64,000 bases of DNA from Amphiura filiformis (GCF_039555335.1 NC_092628.1:63931235-63995234), one strand, 5' to 3'. Counted from the stretch's first letter, positions 26,101 to 34,968 are shown. Numbers and translations: made by a program. Notes: generated by a model not told the origin, from the sequence alone.

Positions 26101-26726
26101 TAAACTACATAAACAAAAGACTAAAACAGTACAAGCAGCCCCCCATAAACAAAATTTTCAAACATTTGTAGTGCAACATAATGGCAGCAGTTGGCGCCTA
26201 AGTTTTTTTACTTGGGAGCAAAATTTGGGCGCCTAAATTTATAAAGTTAGGAGCCACTGGCTCCTTAATTAGTTTTTGCACTGTACAGCACTGATACAGT
26301 ACAATAACTCCTGCTGTTCTCAAATGATTTGCAGCACATCCAGAACTTCGCACTTGTACCTTTTCTTTTTCTACTTGAAATGTAAATTTGATCTTGTGCA
26401 AAATGTAAATGTTTTTCCTGTATACCTTTTCTAGACAATCAAACTTTCTGTTTACTCATACATGTACTGACCTTTTCTGCACTTCCCTTCAATGGATAAT
26501 ATTCCCTAGTACTCCTTGGTGATGGTGTAGCAGGATCACTATCCCATGTACTGGTATCATCCCCTGTATCATCACTCTCTCCTTCAGCTTCACCTTTCTC
26601 TATAGGTCTTGCTTTCTCATCATCTGAGGAGCTATCATCATCTCCACTACTAGCTGGCTGGATATTAATGTTGGGAATATTAAGCTGCTGCCTCAATTCT
26701 TGTTGGTTTGCAAGTGCTTCTGCCAT
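5039..26726 (-). CDS. MPHOSPH9: M-phase phosphoprotein 9 orthologue (centriolar coiled-coil protein), 18 coding exons
   Basis: Coding exons in transcript order: 26472-26726, 21795-22429, 20562-21113, 19246-19453, 18745-18907, 16558-16758, 14443-14491, 12664-12825, 12186-12239, 11420-11467, 10816-10880, 10159-10245, 9841-9990, 8391-9166, 7596-7720, 6984-7070, 5815-5871, 5039-5131. Every junction has AG/GT signals and compatible phases, giving about 1,255 residues, close to vertebrate MPHOSPH9 (about 1,180). Signatures seen are KEKHARHVADLKAYYESEI (exon 6), TYWKMKEED (exon 5), RKFLKSTAGYNVFTGEE (exon 13) and a C-terminal SRELGSVRMLLRKYNALKTS. The N-terminal half is acidic and Gln-rich; exons 3-4 and 6-12 are mainly coiled coil. 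In vertebrates the protein sits at the distal end of the mother centriole, helps recruit CP110-CEP97 and restrains ciliogenesis. The only break is one missing base in exon 2 near 22134-22150. An in-frame stop just upstream fixes the start Met at 26726. Confidence 0.92.
6036..6121. repeat. Short foldback hairpin
   Basis: The arms 6036-6053 (GGGGTTCATTCATAGGAT) and 6104-6121 are perfect reverse complements around a 50-bp loop. CATTCATACATA-like sequence recurs near 6121-6132 and 6514-6545, so the full element may run to about 6545. It lies in the MPHOSPH9 intron between the exons at 5815 and 6984. Confidence 0.6.
7301..7550. mobile_element. MITE-like inverted-repeat element
   Basis: The 16-bp terminal inverted repeats TCAGAGAAGAACGGCA (7301-7316) and its complement (7535-7550) bound a 250-bp non-coding element in the intron between the exons at 6984 and 7596. 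The interior resembles sequence at about 4735-4800. No clear target duplication was seen. Confidence 0.55.
8258..8363. repeat. Foldback repeat in intron
   Basis: A near-palindromic 106-bp sequence: GATGAAATCAAA-CTC at the left is mirrored by GAG-TTTTGATTTCATC at the right, with further GGCGGTT/AACCGCC pairing inside. It sits 28 bp from the donor of exon 8391-9166. Confidence 0.55.
8391..9166 (-). CDS. MPHOSPH9: MPHOSPH9 large Ser-rich exon
   Basis: The largest exon (776 bp, entry phase 2, exit phase 1) encodes a low-complexity Ser/Arg/Glu-rich segment that includes PISPMMKAAAQFQRWQGED, a run of seven alanines and several SP sites. It corresponds to the disordered Ser/Pro-rich region ahead of the C-terminal helices in vertebrate MPHOSPH9. 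The acceptor is a tandem CAGCAG (plus strand 9167-9171), so isoforms with or without one serine are possible. Confidence 0.88.
11128..11304. mobile_element. MITE-like inverted-repeat element
   Basis: The arms ACCATTTTTCACCCTGATGTGG (from 11128) and TCACATCAGGGTGAAATATGGT (ending 11304) are imperfect reverse complements about 22 bp long. They flank a 130-bp GC-richer interior in the intron between MPHOSPH9 exons 10816 and 11420. Confidence 0.55.
12970..13848 (+). mobile_element. Penelope-like retroelement 3' fragment with inverted terminal repeats
   Basis: A ~99-bp sequence at 13010-13108 recurs in inverse orientation at 13745-13843. Between them lies the C-terminal GIY-YIG part of a Penelope-like reverse transcriptase. 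CCAGTATTA occurs at 12961-12969 and again at 13840-13848, which may be the target duplication. The element lies in the intron between MPHOSPH9 exons 12664 and 14443, antisense to the gene. The reverse-transcriptase core is absent, so the copy is 5'-truncated, as is common in this family. Confidence 0.75.
13186..13727 (+). pseudogene. Penelope-like element GIY-YIG endonuclease fragment
   Basis: The open frame reads SRIFKKHGFATSLKPHST, then a linker LVHPKDKRDPLQTAEAVYE, then ILCKSCPKTYIGETGRLLS-TRLKEHKSE, ending in stop at 13725-13727. The CKSCPKTYIGETGR...LKEH pattern is the GIY-YIG nuclease signature joined to the C-terminus of Penelope-like reverse transcriptases, where it nicks target DNA. 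The tail WEEAKVIDQEANKTTCRLKEA is also typical of the family. The frame is intact for about 180 codons but lacks the reverse transcriptase and a start, so it is a fragment and not a host gene. Confidence 0.82.
14187..14259 (+). tRNA. Degenerate tRNA-like sequence (tRNA pseudogene or SINE head)
   Basis: The 73-nt stretch fits tRNA spacing: D arm GTTC-AGTTGGTTA-GAGC, a 7-nt anticodon loop CTGGTAT (anticodon GGT, Thr-like), and T arm GCCGG-TTCAATT-CCGGC with perfect pairing. A- and B-box promoters are recognisable. The acceptor stem has mismatches (GCATCTG against CTGATAT) and the anticodon stem has one, so it is more likely a pseudogene or the head of a SINE than a working tRNA. Confidence 0.5.
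14676..14914. mobile_element. MITE-like inverted-repeat element
   Basis: The arms ATATGTGATGTGATCTGTGA (from 14676) and TCACAGATCACATCACATAT (ending 14914) are reverse complements around a 190-bp AT-rich interior. A related sequence pair occurs near 7955-8190 in another intron. Confidence 0.6.
15429..16345 (+). pseudogene. LINE ORF1-like coiled-coil ORF split by a MITE
   Basis: An open frame from ATG 15429 (MANTTMTISELQNHIQTTIR) is heptad-like. Similar coiled-coil sequence resumes after the palindromic insertion, at 16136-16345 (NLMSQMESLEMELNRTIKF, then MNKLETKVSSLEKDN), ending in stop. A short coiled-coil ORF is what non-LTR retrotransposons carry as ORF1; the family is not identified. It lies antisense to MPHOSPH9 in the intron between the exons at 14443 and 16558. 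Confidence 0.4.
15560..16138. mobile_element. Long palindromic MITE
   Basis: About 580 bp folding back on itself around 15855. The left arm contains CAAATTGCATTCTGAATAC and the right arm its near complement GTATTCAGAATGCAATTCG; the inner arms both carry a sequence around CATATCTTCAA(C/T)A next to A/T runs. It interrupts the coiled-coil ORF above. Exact ends were not resolved. Confidence 0.65.
16558..16758 (-). CDS. MPHOSPH9: MPHOSPH9 diagnostic coiled-coil exon
   Basis: A 201-bp exon encoding LRLKEKHARHVADLKAYYES and a further predicted helix ending ...CAKLEAALTFAN. The KEKHARHxADLxAYYESEI segment is nearly identical to vertebrate MPHOSPH9 and is the strongest basis for the gene call. It enters with one base and leaves with two, matching its neighbours. 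Confidence 0.93.
16817..17916. mobile_element. Non-autonomous DNA transposon, TA target site
   Basis: Terminal inverted repeats of about 27 bp (TCGCTCATTCTACAAAATC(A/G)GGTGCCAA) at both ends, each flanked by TA, as in Tc1/mariner-type insertions. The 1.1-kb interior has no coding frame. GAGCTACGTTACC-like sequence recurs near 17206, 17398 and 17567, with an inverse copy near 17706. Located in the intron between the exons at 16558 and 18745. Confidence 0.72.
19856..20270. mobile_element. Inverted-repeat MITE
   Basis: The arms GGCC-A(n)-TTGTTTGTTTGTCCTCCA (19856-19888) and its complement (20237-20270) flank about 350 bp containing several A and T homopolymers. It sits in the intron between MPHOSPH9 exons 19246 and 20562. 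Confidence 0.65.
20562..21113 (-). CDS. MPHOSPH9: MPHOSPH9 Gln/Asp-rich exon 3
   Basis: A 552-bp phase-0 exon beginning MEHLKQLMSQQQLELQELQ and ending RRYEELQNHYEK, then continuous with EKESLQKQYEDQ in the next exon. The ends are predicted coiled coil and the middle is acidic and disordered. The Met at the exon start is internal because the previous exon (..LLQSEQHERR) joins in phase. Confidence 0.85.
21795..22429 (-). CDS. MPHOSPH9: MPHOSPH9 exon 2 with a one-base frame break
   Basis: The first part reads IYPSPGGDNASDDKTG... through an acidic run of about seven Glu. The second part, in another frame, reads EDIEELDLTNQHGNYYQGED then VAPVILVPSLDAMGSN...HERR. Both look coding and both join their neighbouring exons in phase, but the 635-bp length is one base short of a multiple of three. 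The break falls in the purine-rich repeat at 22134-22150, with no GT donor nearby to allow an intron. Confidence 0.82.
22808..26293 (+). mobile_element. hAT DNA transposon with an exact 8-bp target duplication
   Basis: The terminal inverted repeats CAGTGCTGTACGGTGC (left) and CAGTGCTGTACAGTGC (right, reversed) differ by one base in 16. The element is flanked by identical ATACAGTA at 22800-22807 and 26294-26301. The 3,486-bp element carries a broken hAT transposase and sits in the first MPHOSPH9 coding intron (22430-26471), antisense to the gene. CAG..-type ends with 8-bp duplications are characteristic of hAT elements. Confidence 0.92.
23578..25884 (+). pseudogene. Broken hAT transposase (zinc-finger and dimerisation domains present)
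   Basis: The reading starts MASKKSKRTLMDFFGSKEDE (ATG 23578). It shifts frame at an A7 run near 23752, then continues WKDHFEWVEYDSHAVDETMG with a CKYC...HHQKC zinc-finger-like module similar to the ZNF862/KIAA1586 group. An in-frame TGA lies at 24309-24311. The frame then continues through GMCTDGASVN and IDIHCMAHRLELALHD (catalytic-core region), shifts again near 25020-25060, and is broken further at about 25432 and 25500. The C-terminal hAT dimerisation motif LPISSAGCERAFSAQKRI is at about 25615-25670. At least four lesions make it inactive unless some are assembly errors at homopolymers. Confidence 0.85.
26472..26726 (-). CDS. MPHOSPH9: MPHOSPH9 first coding exon
   Basis: Encodes MAEALANQQELRQQLNIPNI and an acidic Ser/Asp-rich stretch to ..YYPLKGSAEK, leaving in phase 0. 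The exon continues upstream as 5' UTR to an acceptor at 26750-26751, and an in-frame TAA lies in that leader, so the Met at 26726 is the start. The transcript must therefore have at least one more upstream non-coding exon. Confidence 0.85.
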
Positions 26727-26844
26727 GACTGTATTGGTTGATTAACGACCTGGAATTATCAAAAGATCCAAGGTGATTTGTAAAAATCAGAATAATTTTA
26801 ATTAAAATTTATGCAATATTAAATCAAACATATGCTAATGACAC

Positions 26845-26965
26845 CTTTTCTTATACCCACCAAACCCTTATCCCACTACACCAATATACCTTACCTTACC
26901 CACCTACTTCCCTACCATCCAGAACCCTACCCCAACCACCATTCCCCCACCACATCCTACCCCAC
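26845..26965. repeat. C-rich, G-poor low-complexity tract
   Basis: About 120 bp composed almost only of C, A and T on the plus strand (ACCC/CCTACC/CCCCAC motifs), giving short G runs on the minus strand. It lies about 100 bp upstream of the first MPHOSPH9 coding exon. No gene is encoded. Confidence 0.5.
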
Positions 26966-28483
26966 CTCTTCTTGTACTGACGAGTCTGATCAACGTTGTC
27001 AAGAAATAAGATATTTTTTCAGTTACGGTGGTATGAATTACCCTGACATGTTTCTATTGTTTTTTAAAACTCACTCTGTGTCCCTTTTCCCTCCATGTGG
27101 GGGTAAAAAGGTATGTACACTCCTTCAAAATAGAACTTCCCTTATCAAGACCAGAGCTTAGGGGTCAATAGGAACACCAACATTTTATAAAAAACATATT
27201 CCCACATATTTTCAAATTATTATAATGGTGGATTAAAGGCATCATGGGTGGACATAATATGCCCTCAAAATAGGGCTGCTAAGAATACGCAATTGCGTTA
27301 TTTGGGGCGCAATTTGCGTCTTTTGGCTCCAAATGTGTTTTTTTTACATTTTTGACAAAATCTAAAAAATATAAATAAAAAAAGTTTGTGATTTTTAATT
27401 TTTTTTCGCAGATTTGGAGAGTCCCTGGACCTAACATCAAGTGCTACCATCATTAAAAAAAGTTTAAGAAATTAAATAAATTGAAAAATTAAAAAAATTA
27501 AAAATTGCGGTTTTTTTTATAAATATTTCACGGATTTGGAGAGTCCCTTGACCAAGAGGCGAAGTACTGCAATCATTTTGTGATTGATTCTAAAGAATTT
27601 GCAATACAGTTACCAAAAAATTACAAAATTGTGTCTATATTGAGGTATGTAAACGTTATGGGAACATCAGGTAAATCCACAACCCCTTGAGAAGTTTGGG
27701 CGAAATCTATTCATATCTTGATGTTTAAATCCGGGGGAAAAAACTTGAAAAAATTAATATTTTATCAGCTAAAACGGAGCCATTTGACCGCTAGGTTTTT
27801 GTGAAATCAGTGCTTCCGTGGAGCTTCCATAATAAGATACAGCGTGCAATGCATGCAGATAAGCGTTGCGTATGCGTAGTGTATCTGTGCATTAACAAAT
27901 TGCGCGACTACAAAACGTGATGCGTTGTTGCGCGCGTTTACCCCGATGGTACAACAAAGATTTTTTTCCTTTTAAATTGCGGAAACGAGTGAAATAGTGA
28001 AATAAAATCCATAAAATAAATTTGCATAAATGCTAATTAATTATGCAAATATGCAAATTAGGGGACGGCTTCACTATATATAATATATTGGAGCAATAGA
28101 AACACTTTGACCAAGTTTCAGGGCAAAGGTTCCATTAAGCAAAATAAAAGTACCGGTACCCTGAACATTTATGCATGGATTTTTAGCAAAATATTGGCAA
28201 AAATTATATGTTAATGAGCTTCTCCCCCGGATCCAGTCATTTTAGCTCATTAACTTTGTTGATTATTCATAAAAACAATAAGATACAAAGAAAATATAAA
28301 CTGATATATTTTGAAAACCGTATGTCTGATTTACTCCAAACAAAAGGCATATTGATCAGTGTACTTTGCTCTACTCAATTAATCTGTTTAAAACATGCTT
28401 AGAGCACTTCCATAATGCCTCCATTATCCATAACCACCTTAAGTTACTTTTCCCATCTATATGGTTTTTTTTATTTTACATAA
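26966..28483. other. Intronic AT-rich sequence, nothing recognised
   Basis: Part of the long first intron of MPHOSPH9. It has multiple A/T homopolymers and short GCG-containing stretches near 27900. No repeat boundaries or coding signal could be assigned. Confidence 0.4.
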
Positions 28484-29345
28484 CATACTCGGCAGTGGGG
28501 TTTGACCCTTACCCTTTTTTTATTTTACCCCCACCCTTTTTATTGAGGCACCCTTTATACTGAAAATTCCTGACCCCACGCTTTTTACTGAGGCACCCTT
28601 TATACTGAAAATTCCTGACCCCACCACTTTTTGTATCCATTGATGAAGTCACACGCAGTTCAAGTAAATCAAGTATGCAATTCTGCACCTATTATACACA
28701 TGCAAGTCCGATGTTTTTCTCTCCATGAAGTTGATACATTATGTGAACAATGCAAATTTTATGTGAAAAGCTACTACTGTACTGTACAATAAACATTTTA
28801 ATGTATTATAACTGTACTTTTTTGGCATCCAAATGTTGTTCTTGTCATGAACTGATTCGTATGATATCTCGCGTGCGCTGTGTTCAGTGACTTGTAATAC
28901 CCTTCTTCGCTCAATCAATTATGCATGATTAATGACGTCACTCATACGTACGATCGATGTAAAGAATTAACTACCGTACCACACATCGTAACACGTCATG
29001 GAAAAAATCGGACATTTGCATATCACGGAAGGGCTTCCGGGGAGGATATTGTGTACATTGCGCTGGTCTGGACCCCGGGGTCTGGACTCACGTAAACAGG
29101 CGCTGCATGCATCAAATGGAATTTTATCTTGCGCAGGTTTGGCGATTTTTCTTGGAATTATGATAGTTTTAACATTCAATAAAAATATACTGTACTTAAG
29201 CTGAAACAAGCCCACGCTTTTTATTTTATTCCCACGCTTTATACCATTCCACGCTTTTTACCCAAAAAGTTTAAACCTCCACGCTTTTACCAATTTTCAG
29301 AATTTCTAACCGGCATGCATTAAAAAGCGTGGACTGCCGAGTATG
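28484..29345. mobile_element. Inverted-repeat-bounded element
   Basis: CATACTCGGCAGT at 28484-28496 is the exact complement of ACTGCCGAGTATG at 29333-29345. The 862-bp interior contains repeated segments such as CCACGCTTTTTA and GAGGCACCCTTTATACTG. Probably a non-autonomous DNA transposon; the family is unknown. Confidence 0.6.
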
Positions 29346-29419
29346 ATAATGTTCCATTTCAAAGTGTATTTTTGCTAAATATGCTTCTTGTCGATTCCAG
29401 GTATTGTTCATGTTTATAT

Positions 29420-29530
29420 TTTCAATGTAGGCCTACTTATGTCATTTTTGTTTCTGTTTTGTATCTAGCGCCTTGGATTAGGCTACCTACATGTAGATAG
29501 ATGGCGCTTTATAAATGCTTTAAAGTTTAA
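29420..29530 (+). repeat. Retroposon 3' tail-like sequence
   Basis: Contains GCGCCTTGGATTAGGCTACC followed by GGCGCTTTATAAATGC, a pattern I associate with 3' tails of SINEs and LINEs in deuterostomes. No head or target duplication was identified. Confidence 0.35.
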
Positions 29531-30145
29531 TAAGTTAAGTTAGTGTATCACCATTGTAAAACATTGTGATCCTCCGCCCGCCACATGAGCCACCCCAACT
29601 AATTAGGCTTAACGAGTTAGGCTTAATTTGTACAAATGAAAATCATTACTTTTTGTTTCAGAAATTGAAAGGCCACTGCCAAAGGAAAAACATAGTACCG
29701 TACTAAACAAGCTCATATAAAAAAAAATCAAATAAACAAACTGCATGCATGTAAACATGTCTCGATGAGTTAAGCTGAATTTAATATACTCAATCGCCGA
29801 GCGATTGCAATGAAACGCTTTTGGAAAGCGATGGGCAATCGCCGAATTTTGTGATGCATCGCTCATCGCTTTTGCATTTGTTTACACTTATCACAGCGAT
29901 AGCGATTCATGGATTGCAGACGACAATTAAAATATTTGAAGTGCCACAAAATACATTTTTAAAACATCAGTTGCTGTCAATAATTACTGCTTTGAATTAA
30001 TTCATCACCAAAAATTAATAATTGGGAAAAGTAAATTAATTAGCAAAATAATAGAACCAGTTGAGTTTGTTGTACATATGATTGGTTGACGCATTCACGT
30101 GTCAAGCGATATCGCTGGAAAGTTGGGATTTCTTCAACCATGGAC

Positions 30146-30307
30146 CAGTGTTCGATTTAGAGGGGTTTTACATGCACAAATGCATGTAACTTAGGCTCTG
30201 TGCATGTAAAATTTTGCCTGTGCATGCAAAATTTTGTGTTATTCAGCCCATTTTGAGGAAAAAATCAGAGTTGTGCATGTAAATTTTATTTTCTAAATCG
30301 AACCCTG
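30146..30307. mobile_element. hAT-type MITE with an 8-bp target duplication
   Basis: The ends CAGTGTTCGATTTAGA and TCTAAATCGAACCCTG form a terminal inverted repeat, flanked by identical CCATGGAC at 30138-30145 and 30308-30315. The 162-bp body repeats GTGCATGTAAAATTTT-like motifs. Its termini resemble those of the element at 51919-52136. Confidence 0.85.
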
Positions 30308-30917
30308 CCATGGACGTATTAGCGACATCGTTTTTGCCTCAGCAATTTGAATCGATTGATCGGCTTGACGCACAGTGTAATTTACCCATTACCAACTTCA
30401 AAGTAATGCGCCATATTGCCTTAGCTCCAAAGCTGCAGCACCCATATTTATCCAACAGTCAAATATGTTGTAAAATCACTCATTAACTTTTATGTTCATT
30501 TATTTTTCAGATTCAAATTATTGTTAAATTATTCAAATGCTTATATTTACCCAATAACGTATTTGAGATGAAACATTGACTTCGTTGTATATTTTACACC
30601 CTGCTACGATTGGTACACGCAGTCAGCAGTACTAGTGTTTATGCATGCAGCGCGTGCATAGCTGAACCCCGTTCCCACACACACACACACAGCGGCCATG
30701 CGAAAGATGGATTTTTAATGTCACAAAAAACAAAAGATCCGCCAAATTTGCAACGGATCCGCCTCACAAGCTTCAGCGCATTCAACGCTACGATAATACA
30801 CGATGTTAATTTGAGATAGACAAAGACATTCATAATTACAAAAAATAAATATTTGCAATTAAAAACTCATGTTTATGAACGATTCTGAATTTCATCAATG
30901 AAAATGCAGCGATGACG

Positions 30918-33900
30918 CAGGGGTAGCACTAGGTTTTAAAACCAGGGGTTCTCAGAACCCCTGAACTCCCTGAAAGTGTTAAAAATATGCGCTCAAATCC
31001 TAAAATGAGGGGTTTTCTAATCTGTCAAGTATTGAATGTACCGTTTTAATATATATCAGTATCAGATTTTGTGATTTTGGTTACAATGATGTGTTTACCG
31101 GTACACAGTGTCGACGTCCTATAAGATAAATATAAATTTAATACTCCGTTGGTGAGCGACGGGCGAGTGGTAGTGAGCGACAGGCGAGTGGTATTTCACT
31201 GAACGCAAGAAAAGGAGTTCTATCTGATTGGCTAGCAATCGATCGCTTAGGTCGCTCAGTAGTCAACTACAAACTCATGCATTCAATTCGATTGAAATCG
31301 ATTATTCTATTATTGACGAAGATAAAGAGCGTGATAGTGTGTCAATAATGTACATTGTATTGCACCTGGTTTTACCAGCATTCCTTTATGAAATAATTTT
31401 CTCAAAGAGTTGAATATTATCAAATTTTTTACAGCGGATTTCAAATGTTTTACATCAAAATTGCAGTTAAACATATCCACAGCAAAATACCGGTCCTCAC
31501 TAATTAGTACATTTAAATTCCAGTTAGTACATTTAAACGAAACCTGTGATTTACGTGACAACAAATAAAATTTTCTTACAATAGAAATATCATATGGGAT
31601 ACTGATATGGTAGGTCGCAACCGCCACAACGTGGAGCTGCTACTGGCGTAGCTGACTTTTTGTTCCGTGGAGCCAAATTGACCAATCATGTTAGAGGTTT
31701 TCATTACTCGGAGGTAAAACTGACCAATCAAGTACGACTTACTCATTACGTGAAGCGAATTTAGTCATTAAGAATTTGCCAGACGAGCTTCACGTAGTTG
31801 CAAGATATCCTCGGTCACGATAGTTATGATTCAAAAAGTAATTTATGAAAAGTACGAACCGACTTATTATTAAGATGGACATGCACTCACAAGAAACTCA
31901 TACAGTATTGTACACGACTATATAGCTAGGCAGAGTGGTGGTAAACCATGCACACAATTCTGCGATCTGCAGTGTATCGCCGGGAGCTGATTTGTACATC
32001 TTGCGTGGCGTGGCCTGCGGAATTCGACCTTCAGCAAACCAGTTCGGATTTACTTTATATACTAGTAGTAGGCCATACATACTGTAGTTACGGTACTGCC
32101 GCTTTTCCTATACACAATACTCAGTGCGCTCACCATTGACGCGTGACCTAGTGTATGTTAGAAGTATTATGCCATTGCCTATTATGACGTCACTGTGTAA
32201 AAAATAACCAGTCAATATTTAAAGTATTCTCTGAAATTCTAGAAAATATAGTTTTGTAACATTTCCTAAATTTTTAGCTAATTTAGGTGTTTGGAAATAT
32301 TGGTACTTTTGTGTTTTAGGAAGGATATATGTAAACGACAGATAACACCAAAAAATATGAACAAATTATTTCTAAACCGTGTTAAGTCTGCAAACCATTA
32401 TGCTTCTCATTTTCAAGAACGCTGGTTAACAATAAGCAGACAGTATTGTTACCGTGCGTTCGCTTTATAATCATTCACCCAACTGAAACTATAATACCAG
32501 CTCATTGTTCATTGCACAGGTAAAACAGACACAAGTGCAGTGTGTATTTAACCAGAGAAGATCTGATGTAACATAGTTGAGCTGTTTTCATTGAGTGTTA
32601 TCTTGGTTTAATAGCTTTTAATTGGGTTTATTCCTTCAAAGGTCGTGGTGAATTCTACTGTAGACATGACTGCATCATGATTATTTTAAAGTCAACAACA
32701 TTCAACAATATGATCACCGTGATAGTATGACAGTATCAGTACCGTGGGTGTCAGTGATCCTGGCCTGACACAGTAGACAAACAAACAAACACGCCACACA
32801 CATGGCACATGCATGCAAGGTAACATTGACTATACACTAATCAAACAATGGTATTGATCCTGTACAACTGTTTGTGGTTTATTTACATTCGATTCATTTA
32901 AAATCCACATAGTAAACATTAATTTTGGCAAGAGTTTTTCTCTCTGGAACGATGATGCATCAACTGGCTCCAGCGTAATGAAAAGATCTAACATGATTGG
33001 TCAATTTAGCTCCATGAACGAAAAGTAAGCTACGGCGTAGCAGCTCCATTAGGCGGTTACGGCCAGCCATATACTGATCATGCGAAAATCGTAAAACATA
33101 GAATAGAAACAGTGTGGCCGGCTCTCAAAATCTCAAATTGTATGCATAGCCTGAGTCGCACAGCCTATCTTGAACAAAATCACCATGCGTAGTTGTTGAA
33201 AAACGTGAGGATTTATCGTACTACCACGGCAATTTTTAACACGAAGATATAGGGATGATGACGGTGTGCGGTACCATAGTTAAGGCCCGGCAAAAACACA
33301 ATCTCATGCTTTTCATGCCGCGATTCTCGCTATTAACCAACTATCTTGCTTTTTAAGAAAGTTCCCAAGCAGTGTATTTTAATAAAAGTGTTGCTTTATG
33401 CCATAAAAGTTCGCCGAATTCCATGAAACGCAGTTACACTTCGGCAAAGTGCAGAATTCAACACCATTGCAAGCACATGGAAGCCATGCTTTACTCAATA
33501 AAAAATGACATTTCATTGCAAATGAGTTCAACTTTAGGTCAAATATCATGATATTTACTGAATTCCTGGAGTATTTTGACTATAAAACATATTAATTCAA
33601 GGGCAAATTTTTGTCCTTTTTTTCTTCTACGGCCGATATCATTGCGTCGTATTTCACCGATGGCATATCTCTACACACCACCTGCCAAGCATTTCTTTGC
33701 GATCCCTAGAATAAGAAATTACCAACTCACGTACGTATCATCATTCAGTACTGCAATAACTCATCAGCAGTGATTCTAGACAATATCGCAATCTGTGTAA
33801 ATACGCCGGCGGTGTGCGTTTTATTTCTATTTTTAATTTATGTTACAATGCTACGGCGACTTCACTTGATCTATGTTACATTGCATTTTATGTTACAGAA

Positions 33901-34075
33901 TTTCTGGACGAGCCGTAAATATTGGAGATCGAAGCTTTTATTTTCTTTCACATGTTTTCATTTTTCTGCGCGCATGAAAACCCCTGAACTGGTATGCAAA
34001 AATGAATATATGCGCTCAAACTTAAAAATATGCGCTGCGCTGTACGCGCAGAAACGCAGGTTAGCGCGACCCCTG
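30918..34075. mobile_element. hAT-like element carrying a nested transposon
   Basis: The ends CAGGGGTAGCACTAGG and ..GCGACCCCTG are flanked by identical CGATGACG (30910-30917 and 34076-34083), an 8-bp duplication typical of hAT. Subterminal sequences on both sides share CCCCTGAACT and AAAAATATGCGCT. The 3.16-kb element contains a separate 1.46-kb insertion; no transposase frame was recognised. It lies in the 5' UTR intron of MPHOSPH9, about 500 bp from the upstream exon. Confidence 0.8.
31607..33070. mobile_element. Nested DNA transposon with long inverted repeats
   Basis: Terminal inverted repeats of about 85-90 bp (left ATGGTAGGTCGCAACCGCC, right inverse ATGGCTGGCCGTAACCGCC, both continuing with GGAGCTGCTAC...) are flanked by ATACTGAT at 31599-31606 and 33071-33078. 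Both ends carry ACCAATCATGTTAGA. No transposase was recognised. It inserted into the larger element at 30918-34075. Confidence 0.82.
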
Positions 34076-34578
34076 CGATGACGTCATTGGGTTAACAATT
34101 TTCCAACTGCTGATTGGTTGATTGCGTCAAGTCTGTCTGTGATCTGTGCATGCACGGTACGGTCCGTACGGAATGATTTTTCGTATGGGTAAAATACACT
34201 GTGTGACGCTCGCTCTGGAAATGTAAATTGTAAAAACTGTCTGAGGAGCATGCGTAAGCTGAAATGTAAGAATTGCTTTTCTGCAAAAGAGATCGAGTAT
34301 AAATTCAGCTTAAGAATGCAACAGAGCTGAGCTGAGCCACCTAGGTGCCCAGTTAATGCACACATGCACAGTCATGACAATGCGTGCACATGACGCAGAC
34401 AGTGACAGACTTTATTAGCTCCCCCCACACTGGCAGCATGCAGCAGTGAGTCAGTTCAGCACACACAGACTCGCAGTACATATTTTTTTACGGAATTACG
34501 AATCTCTAAATAAATTGCTAGTATTTTATGCTCTGGACATACAATGACATAACAGAAAAGACAAATCAATTGACTTAC

Positions 34579-34700
34579 CTTTCAGCCTGTTGAAATTCCG
34601 GTGTCCTATGCCTCACATTTGTCGAGGAAAATAGCACTGTGATTCTGACATATTTTTACCACCAGGCATGCAGATACGCGGATAAACGGAATGCATGTAA
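34579..34700 (-). other. MPHOSPH9: Probable 5' UTR exon of MPHOSPH9
   Basis: A strong minus-strand donor (CTGAAAG|GTAAGTC) at 34577-34579 lies upstream of the acceptor at 26750, and the first coding exon needs an upstream non-coding exon. The upper boundary (transcription start) is not visible and is given as approximate. Confidence 0.5.
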
Positions 34701-34830
34701 ACAACCTGGGATTACACTTTTTTGCGTCCGATCCTATAATTGGATGACTCGCGGTACTACGTCAAATTTAAACCAATCACAGGAGGTTTGGCAAAAACTT
34801 TTGGAGTAAATAATTACAAACGAACGAATC
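34700..34830. promoter_or_regulatory. Candidate divergent promoter of MPHOSPH9 and MTRFR
   Basis: Between the minus-strand exon ending at 34579 and the plus-strand exon ending at 34968 lie a minus-oriented CCAAT (34739-34743), a plus-oriented CCAAT (34773-34777) and a TACGTCA CRE-like site (34758-34764). The two CCAAT boxes face the two genes in opposite directions. No TATA box was assigned. Inferred from motif layout and splice donors only. Confidence 0.45.
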
Positions 34831-34968
34831 CAAGATGTCAGCCTCCATGAAAAAGAAATTAAAAAAACAATCCCGGCCCGGAGACCCGTCCACGGGAACA
34901 GAAATTGGTGTTAATCTATTACATGTCTAAATAAGGAGATGTTTATGGGCATGTTTTGATTTTTACGG
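34831..34968 (+). other. MTRFR: Probable 5' UTR exon of MTRFR, with a 31-codon upstream ORF
   Basis: A strong donor (ACGG|GTAAGTGG) at 34969 pairs logically with the acceptor at 38901-38902 ahead of the MTRFR start codon. The exon contains an ORF from ATG 34835 to TAA 34930 starting MSASMKKKLKKQSRPGDP. It does not resemble a known protein and may act as an upstream ORF. The exon start is approximate. Confidence 0.45.

Noticed and set aside
34084..34365. Minus-strand ORF next to the MPHOSPH9 leader exon
   Set aside because: No domain or compositional signal; not joined to the gene by any phase-compatible splice site that I could see.
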